Assembly (NCBI GenBank): GCA_964600435.1
Contig: CAZRJB010000014.1
Span: 1-20,165, forward strand
DNA length: 20,165 bases
From: HGM11367 sp964600435
GTDB taxonomy: Bacteria; Bacillota; Clostridia; Christensenellales; UBA1242
Direction: 5' to 3'
Shown piece by piece: positions 14,822 through 20,165 of the stretch. Below the pieces are notes generated by a model. The model did not search any database, was not told the origin of the DNA, and saw only the letters and a program-made list of their open reading frames with translations. Within the stretch, counting starts at the first letter, position 1. Each line of letters opens with the position of its first letter. The translations under genes and the position numbers were made by a program.

Positions 14822-16495
14822 ATGAAAAATGTTTTAATGTTTCCATGTGTTTATGGGGTTATGGCAATAACAAAAAACAAAAATGTTGCTGTTTTAGTGC
14901 AAAACAACGGCAGAATTTGTATTGACTGTTTAAAAAATAGGAAAAAATTGAGTTTTGTTAACAAATTTTTGGTTAGAGGAGTGCTGTTTTTTATTTTGGG
15001 AATTTATTACACAATTTGTGGATTGTTTCAGTTTAATGCACCCAATGCAGAACAATCAGTTGGAGTGGAAAAGGTTTCTAAAAGTTTAAATGTTTCTTAT
15101 TATAATGTGTTGTCTTTTGTTGTTTTGTGTTTGTCTGTTGTTTTATCAGTTTTTGTGTTTGGAATATTACCCATAAAAATAAGCTATTTTTTAAGCCCTA
15201 AAAACTTTGATGTGTTGGTAAAACGATTAATTATTGCTTTTATAAAGATTGTTTTTGTTTATCTTTTGTTGTTGGCTTTAAAATTTGTTCCACCATTTAA
15301 AAAATATTATATGTTTAATTCTGCATTAAAAAAATCTCAAACAGAAAAAAATGAACCAAATTTTTTATTCTACTTTATTTTTAATATGTTTATTTGCACA
15401 TTTGTTCTTTCTTTAATTGGTATAACGATAAACAAGTGGTATTCCATATTTATAAATATTTTTATAACAATTGTTTTGTCTTCTATAAATTTTGAAATTT
15501 TGAGTGAATTGCAAAAAGTTAAGTGGGCAAAATGGATTTTGTCCCCAATTTATTATTTAATTTGTCAAAATCCTTCACACTTAGAGAAAAAATGTGTTAA
15601 TATTCTTTTGAGTGAGTTGGAATTGTCCAGTTCAAAAAGGGATAAAATGCAAGAAGAAATAAAATCTGACAACATGCCGTTTAGTGAGGCGTATGTTTTG
15701 GCAAAAGAAATTTTGGAAAAAGCGAACAAGTTCGAAAAAAGCGATTTGGACTTTATTTTTGCTGAGGTGTTAAACTTGAATCGTGCTCAAGTTAAAATTT
15801 TAAAAAACATTTCAAAATCGGATTTTAACAAGGTGAAAAAAATTGCAACAAGGCGTGCAGGCGGTGAACCTTTGTCTAAAATTTTTGGTCATGCAAATTT
15901 TTACGGATTGGATTTTGATGTTACAAGTGCTGTTCTTTCTCCAAGAATGGACACAGAAAGGTTGGTAGAAACTGTGCTTGCTGATCTTAAACCAAAACAA
16001 ACAGTTTTAGATGTTGGAACAGGTAGCGGAGCAATTGCAATCACAATTGCAAAAAATTCTAACACAAAGGTTACTGCGGTTGACGTGTCTGATGAAGCAT
16101 TAAAGATTGCCAGGAAAAATGCCACAAAAAACAATGTTAAGGTCAATTTTGTCAAGTCGGACTTGTTTGATGCTTTGGGGAGATTTTCTAAATTTGACGT
16201 TATTGTGTCAAATCCTCCATATATTCCAACAAATCAATTAGAAGGTTTAGACGAGGAAGTTAAGCATTTTGACCCGATTATTGCTCTTGATGGTGGAGAA
16301 AATGGTTTGAGATTTTACGAAAAAATAATTGACCAAGCCCCAAAAAGATTAAACAAAAATGGTAAAATATATTTTGAAGTTGGAAAAGGTCAGGCAATAA
16401 TTGTTAAAAAACTATTGCAAAAAAATTTTAAAGATATTAGAATAGTTAAAGATTATAACAAAATTGACAGGGTTGTTTGTGCAACTCTGATATAG
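14822..16495 (+). CDS. prmC: Fusion: degenerate DUF1385 (YqhQ-like) membrane domain + PrmC peptide-chain-release-factor methyltransferase
   Basis: One uninterrupted reading frame of about 557 aa joins two proteins that are normally separate. Residues 1 to about 270 match DUF1385 in layout: a YGVMA start, VRG before the first hydrophobic segment, NAEQ, several membrane segments (about 51-71, 95-118, 133-153, 181-201), and a family-like end (QNPSHLEKK...ILLSELEL). The conserved YHGAEHK motif is FNSALKK here (165-171), and the HPRCGTSF motif is not recognisable. Residues about 286-557 are PrmC, which methylates the Gln of the GGQ motif of release factors: RRAGGEPL...FYGLDF...VLSPRMDTERLVE, the SAM loop DVGTGSGAIA (397-406) and catalytic NPPY (464-467). 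All PrmC motifs are intact. The start is uncertain: ATG 14822 or ATG 14837, neither with a Shine-Dalgarno, and no clear promoter. An internal ATG at 15647 has AAAGGG 5 nt upstream and could give stand-alone PrmC. prfA follows 14 nt later. Confidence 0.88.
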   Translation: MKNVLMFPCVYGVMAITKNKNVAVLVQNNGRICIDCLKNRKKLSFVNKFLVRGVLFFILGIYYTICGLFQFNAPNAEQSVGVEKVSKSLNVSYYNVLSFVVLCLSVVLSVFVFGILPIKISYFLSPKNFDVLVKRLIIAFIKIVFVYLLLLALKFVPPFKKYYMFNSALKKSQTEKNEPNFLFYFIFNMFICTFVLSLIGITINKWYSIFINIFITIVLSSINFEILSELQKVKWAKWILSPIYYLICQNPSHLEKKCVNILLSELELSSSKRDKMQEEIKSDNMPFSEAYVLAKEILEKANKFEKSDLDFIFAEVLNLNRAQVKILKNISKSDFNKVKKIATRRAGGEPLSKIFGHANFYGLDFDVTSAVLSPRMDTERLVETVLADLKPKQTVLDVGTGSGAIAITIAKNSNTKVTAVDVSDEALKIARKNATKNNVKVNFVKSDLFDALGRFSKFDVIVSNPPYIPTNQLEGLDEEVKHFDPIIALDGGENGLRFYEKIIDQAPKRLNKNGKIYFEVGKGQAIIVKKLLQKNFKDIRIVKDYNKIDRVVCATLI

Positions 16496-16509
16496 TAGGG
16501 AGCTTATAT

Positions 16510-17586
16510 ATGTTAGAAAAATCTTTAAAATTTGTGAAAAGGTTTAATGAATTGACCGAGTTAATTTCAAAACCTGAAATCATTGCCGACAACAAAGAAT
16601 GGAAAAAACTTGTTAAAGAACGTAGCGGGTTGGAAGATTTGGTTGTGGTTGCAAACAAGTTGGAAAAAGTTGTTAACAACTTAAGTTTAAACGAGCAAAG
16701 CATTAAATCTGAAACCGATCACGAAATGATTGAATTGTATAAACAAGAACACACTGAATTAAAAAAAGAAAAAGAAAGTTTAGAAAACGAACTTCAAATT
16801 TTGCTTTTGCCAAAAGATGAAGATGATGATAAAGACTGTATTGTGGAAATTCGAGGTGCAGCCGGCGGTGAAGAAAGTGCATTGTTTGCAAGCGTGTTGC
16901 TTAACATGTATATCCGTTTTGCAGAAAGAGAACATTGGAAATATGAAATTAATGATATTTCTGAAACCGAACTTGGTGGCGTTAAAGAATGCTCAATGAC
17001 AATTAGGGGTAAAAATGTTTTTAGCAATATGAAATATGAAAGTGGTGTGCATAGAGTTCAACGTGTTCCAGAAACTGAAAGTCAGGGCAGAGTTCATACA
17101 TCAACCGTTACTGTGGCAGTTTTGCCAGAAGTGGAAGATGTTGATGTTGAAATTTTAGATAAAGACATTAAAATTGATACATATCGCTCTTCTGGCGCTG
17201 GCGGTCAGCATGTTAACAAAACAGAAAGTGCAATCAGAATAACACACTTTCCTACAGGAATTGTTGTAACTTGTCAAGACGAGCGTTCTCAAATTAAAAA
17301 CCGTGAACGTGCAATGAGCATTTTAAAATCTAAGTTGTATTCTTATTATAAAGAACAGGCAGATTGCAAATATGCAGAAAACAGAAAAAGCCAAGTTGGA
17401 ACAGGTGACCGTAGCGAGAGAATTAGAACATATAACTATCCACAAGGCAGAATAACAGACCATAGAATCAATTATTCAATTTTTAACATGGATTCTTTTT
17501 TAGATGGTGACATGCTTGAACTTGTTAATGCTCTTCAAACTGCAGACCAGCAAGCAAAATTGGAAGCATTGTCTGAAAACAATTAA
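16510..17586 (+). CDS. prfA: Peptide chain release factor 1 (RF1)
   Basis: A 358-aa class I release factor that recognises UAA and UAG at the ribosomal A site and triggers peptide hydrolysis. The discriminator tripeptide is Pro187-Glu188-Thr189 in the RVQRVPETESQGRVHTS context, the RF1 PxT type, not the SPF type of RF2. The catalytic GGQ is Gly231-Gly232-Gln233 (SSGAGGQHVNKTES); Gln233 is the residue methylated by PrmC, which is encoded immediately upstream. GTGDRSERIRTYNYPQGR near the C-terminus is also typical. The start is ATG 16510, with AGGGAG at 16497-16502. The longer frame from 16477 overlaps prmC and adds residues not found in the family. It is cotranscribed with prmC, with possible read-through into tRNA-Gly. 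Confidence 0.97.
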   Translation: MLEKSLKFVKRFNELTELISKPEIIADNKEWKKLVKERSGLEDLVVVANKLEKVVNNLSLNEQSIKSETDHEMIELYKQEHTELKKEKESLENELQILLLPKDEDDDKDCIVEIRGAAGGEESALFASVLLNMYIRFAEREHWKYEINDISETELGGVKECSMTIRGKNVFSNMKYESGVHRVQRVPETESQGRVHTSTVTVAVLPEVEDVDVEILDKDIKIDTYRSSGAGGQHVNKTESAIRITHFPTGIVVTCQDERSQIKNRERAMSILKSKLYSYYKEQADCKYAENRKSQVGTGDRSERIRTYNYPQGRITDHRINYSIFNMDSFLDGDMLELVNALQTADQQAKLEALSENN

Positions 17587-17614
17587 AACTGATGTTGCAA
17601 GCAACACGTAAAAA

Positions 17615-17647
17615 GTTTGCATATGCTTAAAAAAGCAAAATGCAAAC
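17615..17647 (+). repeat. Hairpin between prfA and tRNA-Gly
   Basis: GTTTGCAT (17615-17622) and ATGCAAAC (17640-17647) are perfectly complementary, and an inner GCTT/AAGC pairing (17625-17628 with 17633-17636) extends the stem. It ends 4 nt before the tRNA and lacks a T-run, so it is not a standard terminator. A second small hairpin, GTTGC-AA-GCAAC (17594-17605), precedes it. Processing of a prfA-tRNA transcript is one possibility. No convincing tRNA promoter is visible. Confidence 0.5.
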
Positions 17648-17651
17648 ATAT

Positions 17652-17726
17652 GCGAAAGTGGCCTAATGGTATGGCACAGGCTTCCCAAGCCTGCGGTTGC
17701 GAGTTCGAATCTCGTCTTTCGCTCCA
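17652..17726 (+). tRNA. tRNA-Gly(CCC), CCA encoded
   Basis: A full cloverleaf is visible. The acceptor stem is GCGAAAG/CTTTCGC, the D-stem GCC/GGC. The anticodon stem CAGGC/GCCTG encloses loop TTCCCAA with anticodon CCC, which reads GGG. The T-arm GCGAG-TTCGAAT-CTCGT has one G-U pair. The discriminator T is followed by a genomically encoded CCA (17724-17726). GGG is a rare glycine codon in A/T-rich genomes, so this is a minor isoacceptor. A terminator follows. Confidence 0.95.
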
Positions 17727-17736
17727 AGCTCAAGAT

Positions 17737-17769
17737 GAAAAATCTTATTTAAGATTTTTCGTTTTTTTT
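17737..17769 (+). terminator. Intrinsic terminator after tRNA-Gly
   Basis: GAAAAATCTTA (17737-17747) and TAAGATTTTTC (17750-17760) pair perfectly, followed by G and a run of eight T. It ends the prmC-prfA-tRNA unit. Confidence 0.92.
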
Positions 17770-17861
17770 GTTTATTTGTTTTATCAAAATTGAGAAATTA
17801 AAAAAAAGACTTTTAATAGTGGCAACACGTTTATTATTTATATAGGTTTTTTCAGTTATTG

Positions 17862-17896
17862 CAATTTACTAAAAAATGATATACTTTAGTAAATTG
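17862..17896. promoter_or_regulatory. Perfect 12-bp inverted repeat enclosing an extended -10 box
   Basis: CAATTTACTAAA (17862-17873) and TTTAGTAAATTG (17885-17896) are perfect reverse complements around AAATGATATAC. The extended -10 TGATATACT (17877-17885) lies between the arms, and a TTGCAA (17859-17864) overlaps the left arm at a short 15-bp spacing. This looks like a repressor operator over a promoter, but no real gene follows: only an 11-codon frame at 17901-17936, then A/T-rich sequence up to the lipoprotein promoter. It may be the regulatory remnant of a lost gene. The rest of this 320-bp gap (17770-18046) shows nothing else besides the promoter at 17995. Confidence 0.55.
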
Positions 17897-17994
17897 ATTG
17901 ATGTTTTCAATTGTTAAAGGTGTGAAAAAGTTGTAAATATCTACGTTATCTGCTGCAACAACACAAATAATTAAAAATCTTCAAAAAAACATTA

Positions 17995-18022
17995 TTCAAA
18001 TTTTGAAATTATGTGGTATAAT
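17995..18022 (+). promoter_or_regulatory. Promoter of the lipoprotein gene
   Basis: Consensus -10 TATAAT (18017-18022) with an upstream TGG (extended -10). A weak -35 TTCAAA (17995-18000) stands 16 bp away. The transcription start should be near 18029. This rules out the in-frame ATG at 18011 as the translation start. Confidence 0.75.
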
Positions 18023-18046
18023 GTTATAGAAAAAAAGGAGAAATAT

Positions 18047-18814
18047 ATGAAAAAGAAATTTTTAAGTTTTATTTTGGCAATTTGTTTAATTATTCCATGT
18101 GCTTTTATGTTGAGTGCATGTGGTGAAAATCCACAAAATCTTACAAATGCTGAAATGGCGGTTGTTTATAAAGATGCCGCTAAAAGTGCTTGGAACAAAA
18201 TGGGCGTTTCAGATCCAACAATTGAAACATCTAACTTGTTGTTGTCTGCAGTTCCAGATAAAAAACAAAACGCTACCGATAAAAACGATATTCTACAAGT
18301 TAAGTTGAATGCTAACAACATGGCAAGTATCCTATATTTGATTGGGGCTTTGTATGAAAATGCAAATTTTGTTATAACTGATGGTTATGCCAAATTTTCT
18401 GCAGAAGCCGAAATATTTGACCAATCTTTTGAATACGACTTAACGATTGAACCTAAACTTGATGTAAAAAACAACAAATTATATCTTGCAGCATACATTG
18501 TTGTTAATAAAACAAACTCGCAGTATATTGTTGTAGATGCCAATTACGACTTTGGTGCTAAAGAGCTAAAATCATTTAGAATGTTTACTAAGACCGAAGC
18601 CATTTATATTGATATTGGAATGGATGAAAAAGGGATTAACAAGTTTTTTGCAACCATGGATGGTTCGGATGACTTTGCAGTGGCAGTGGATGCTGAAAAT
18701 GCCACATTTATTACAAATACTGAAACAATAACAAAAATAGATTTTGACTTTTCTATTGAATTTCAAGAATATATGACATTGTCGCAAAAAGTTGTTGAAG
18801 AGTTAGGCGGTTAA
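18047..18814 (+). CDS. Lipoprotein of unknown function
   Basis: A 255-aa exported lipoprotein. It begins MKKK, has a hydrophobic core (5-20), and carries lipobox LSAC with lipidated Cys25, so it should be anchored on the outer face of the cytoplasmic membrane. The mature part starts with a helical stretch (TNAEMAVVYKDAAKSAWNKM) followed by alternating polar and hydrophobic segments that suggest beta structure. I recognise no domain. The start is ATG 18047, with AAGGAG at 18035-18040. It is monocistronic, with its own promoter and terminator. Small lipoproteins of this kind are often lineage-specific paralog families in gut Clostridia; whether that holds here is a guess. Confidence 0.82.
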   Translation: MKKKFLSFILAICLIIPCAFMLSACGENPQNLTNAEMAVVYKDAAKSAWNKMGVSDPTIETSNLLLSAVPDKKQNATDKNDILQVKLNANNMASILYLIGALYENANFVITDGYAKFSAEAEIFDQSFEYDLTIEPKLDVKNNKLYLAAYIVVNKTNSQYIVVDANYDFGAKELKSFRMFTKTEAIYIDIGMDEKGINKFFATMDGSDDFAVAVDAENATFITNTETITKIDFDFSIEFQEYMTLSQKVVEELGG

Positions 18815-18846
18815 TAAAGTTAACAATAAAATTACAAAAACATTTC

Positions 18847-18878
18847 AAAGTCGTGGAGAGCAATCTCTGCGATTTTTT
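18847..18878 (+). terminator. Intrinsic terminator of the lipoprotein gene
   Basis: TCGTGGAGA (18851-18859) pairs with TCTCTGCGA (18864-18872), including two G-U pairs, around the tetraloop GCAA. A-residues on the left and six T on the right extend it. Confidence 0.85.
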
Positions 18879-18911
18879 GATTTAAAAAACAGATTATTTT
18901 TAGGGTGGGTC

Positions 18912-18940
18912 TTGACATTGGGTTAAAGATAAAGTATAAT
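18912..18940 (+). promoter_or_regulatory. Perfect consensus sigma-A promoter
   Basis: TTGACA (18912-18917), a 17-bp spacer, and TATAAT (18935-18940): both hexamers match consensus exactly at optimal spacing. The predicted start near 18947 leaves a leader of only about 13 nt containing GAGGTGG. Confidence 0.92.
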
Positions 18941-18959
18941 AGGGTAAAGAGGTGGAAAA

Positions 18960-19568
18960 ATGGAAGAATTTGATGATTTAATTATTGAAAACAATGAAGA
19001 ACTCACCGCTCTTGTAGAAGAGTATAAAAAAGCAAAAGGTGAAAATTTTTATGTTTTTCCTTTAAAAGATAGGGTTAAACTCTTTTTGGCATTTGTTAAA
19101 GATTGCGACTATAAAAAGAGTTCTTTTTCGCAAGTTGAAGATTTTAAAAATTTGTTTTTTAACAAGGAAGAACTTGAAAAAAATAACATTTCAAACATAA
19201 GTAACCATTTGTTGACTTTTGTTATTGGTGACAAATTTAACAAAGAAAACAGGCTTGTTGTTCTTTTTAGCAAAAATGGAATTGCAGAAACTGAAAACAT
19301 GACAACAAACAACACTTGTGCTTTTGAAGTTTCTTTTAAAGAGCATGTTGCAAAACAAACAACTGTTAAAGATGTTAAAACAAACATTAATAACGGAACA
19401 TACAAAATTTGCGATTGCAAATTGAACAATGGCTTAAACGTAGAAAACAAAGAACAAACCACCATTGCACCTAAAGAGTTAGAATCAAACACTTCGGAAG
19501 AAATGGAAAAAGGGTTAAGTTTTGCTTTTGAAAATTATTTAAGCAACACAAATTCTCGTCAAGCATAA
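18960..19568 (+). CDS. Unknown soluble protein behind a consensus promoter
   Basis: A 202-aa acidic and Asn/Lys-rich protein with no signal peptide, membrane segment or motif that I recognise. Residues 1-110 look like a folded alpha/beta region (FYVFPLKDRVKLFLAFVKD; HLLTFVIGDKFNKENRLVVLF). The last third is polar and possibly flexible, with a CDC (150-155 region) and an EQTTIAPKELESNTSEE stretch. The start is ATG 18960, with GAGGTGG 5-11 nt upstream. The small gene at 19599 follows after 30 nt and is probably cotranscribed. The perfect promoter implies high expression unless repressed. Both are possible accessory genes, because a recombinase remnant lies just downstream. Confidence 0.75.
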   Translation: MEEFDDLIIENNEELTALVEEYKKAKGENFYVFPLKDRVKLFLAFVKDCDYKKSSFSQVEDFKNLFFNKEELEKNNISNISNHLLTFVIGDKFNKENRLVVLFSKNGIAETENMTTNNTCAFEVSFKEHVAKQTTVKDVKTNINNGTYKICDCKLNNGLNVENKEQTTIAPKELESNTSEEMEKGLSFAFENYLSNTNSRQA

Positions 19569-19598
19569 AATGAACAAGACAACAATAAAGGGTGTAAA

Positions 19599-19835
19599 AT
19601 GAAATATAAAGAAGCCATAAAGTTTCTAAAAGAAAAAAATGAAGAACTTTTGGCCGGTTTTTTGGAAATTGATGACGAAAAAAATGTAAAAATTCATTTT
19701 GTTATTAAGTCAATTTTGGCAACCGACAAACCTTTTTCACGTCTAGACACAGATGTTGCCATGAACATTTTAAAAGATTTGCAATTTTCAGACTCAGATG
19801 CATTTGACATGTATAAAGTTTTACTTCTTAACTAG
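19599..19835 (+). CDS. Small unknown protein, second gene of the same unit
   Basis: A 78-aa, probably mostly helical, cytoplasmic protein (MKYKEAIKFLKEKNEELLAG...) with hydrophobic periodicity and no motif that I recognise. The start is ATG 19599, with AAGGGTG at 19588-19594. It lies 30 nt after the preceding gene with no promoter between, so the two are likely cotranscribed. A weak terminator follows. Coding character is supported by the ribosome binding site and neighbour-like codon use. Confidence 0.68.
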   Translation: MKYKEAIKFLKEKNEELLAGFLEIDDEKNVKIHFVIKSILATDKPFSRLDTDVAMNILKDLQFSDSDAFDMYKVLLLN

Positions 19836-19841
19836 TTTAAT

Positions 19842-19861
19842 AAAGTGGCATGAGCCTTTTT
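19842..19861 (+). terminator. Weak terminator after the two unknown genes
   Basis: AAAGTGGC (19842-19849) pairs with GCCTTTT (19854-19860) around ATGA, with one internal mismatch, and ends in T residues. The stem is short, so this is a tentative call. Confidence 0.42.
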
Positions 19862-19900
19862 ACCATAACTTGTTGGTTGTTGCGCAAAAGTGCAACATGC

Positions 19901-20165
19901 CAGCAAGTTTTTATATTACAAAACTATATTTTACAAACACACAAACTATATTCTTATGGAATTTTAATTTGTTTATTCACTGGGCTTCGACTTGGCAAAC
20001 TGGTTGCACTTAATGGCAAAGTGTGGACTTGAGAAAAATCCGTTAGCACTATTTCGCAAAATCATAAAACTTTTATTATTGTTGATACACCCAAAACTAC
20101 AAGTTCAATTAGAGAAATCCCAATTTCTAAACAACTCTTTGAAATATTAAAAGAATTAAAACGAA
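19901..20165 (+). pseudogene. Tyrosine recombinase (phage-type integrase) remnant, 5'-truncated and frameshifted, running off the window
   Basis: In one frame the DNA reads QQVFILQNYILQTHKLYSYG (19901-19960) and then ILICLFTGLRLGKLVAL (to 20011), the box I region of tyrosine recombinases with catalytic Arg (CGA, 19988-19990). At 20012 the frame breaks: the continuation WQSVDLRK, the usual KWxDIDL-type strand, is read in the next frame (20014-20037). The first frame then resumes at about 20036 and reads KSVSTISQNHKTFIIVDTPK and SSIREIPISKQLFEILKELK to the window end. In the first frame a TGA falls at 20030-20032. The N-terminal core-binding domain is missing upstream, where the preceding gene ends only 65 nt away. 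Box II (HxxR) and the nucleophile Tyr lie beyond the window. It is a decayed integrase of a prophage or integrative element. Confidence 0.78.

Noticed and set aside
14804..14838. TTGACA as a -35 for the DUF1385-prmC gene
   Set aside because: The nearest plausible -10 (TTTAAT) is 23 bp away, too far, and would fall inside the coding region.
17901..17936. An 11-codon ATG...TAA frame (MFSIVKGVKKL) after the inverted-repeat promoter
   Set aside because: There is no Shine-Dalgarno before the ATG and the length is within chance for this composition. It is noted only in relation to the orphan promoter.

Overview
The window comes from a low-G+C (roughly 30% by eye), Gram-positive-type genome, most likely an anaerobic, uncultivated gut Bacillota/Clostridia-like lineage. 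The evidence is strong AGGAGG-type ribosome binding sites, consensus sigma-A promoters, an oxygen-sensitive class III ribonucleotide reductase, a lipobox lipoprotein, and a large surface protein with InlB-type B-repeats and MBG-like domains. TGA serves as a stop codon and tryptophan is TGG, so the code is standard. Every gene lies on the + strand, in short operons separated by A/T-rich intrinsic terminators.

Layout. 1-916 is the 3' part of lysS, followed by a terminator. 1107-3753 is a self-contained three-gene operon with overlapping genes: a canonical metallophosphoesterase, a diverged paralog that has lost most metal-binding residues, and a 78-aa zinc-ribbon protein. A gap of about 360 bp holds nested palindromes and a promoter with two NrdR boxes, and leads into nrdD-nrdG (4064-6745). 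Next comes a tightly overlapping operon of a MazG-like NTP pyrophosphohydrolase and two FAD-binding proteins (BaiN/HI0933-like and COG2509-like), 6982-10123. A 1452-aa papain-like (C1) surface protease with a C-terminal membrane anchor occupies 10295-14653.

The translation-termination locus follows. A single ORF fuses a DUF1385 (YqhQ-like) membrane domain to the RF1 methyltransferase PrmC, and it is followed directly by prfA (RF1, the PrmC substrate) and tRNA-Gly(CCC). The last 2.3 kb is accessory-looking: an orphan promoter inside a perfect 12-bp inverted repeat, a lipoprotein of unknown role, two unknown ORFs behind a perfect TTGACA-17-TATAAT promoter, and a 5'-truncated, frameshifted tyrosine-recombinase remnant running off the end.

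The most unusual items are the active/degenerate metallophosphoesterase pair with its zinc-ribbon partner, and the DUF1385-PrmC fusion, in which the DUF1385 signature histidines are gone and an internal ribosome binding site may still release free PrmC. I see no CRISPR array, rRNA or intact mobile element. Several translation starts were moved downstream from the longest ORF because a promoter or Shine-Dalgarno site falls inside it.
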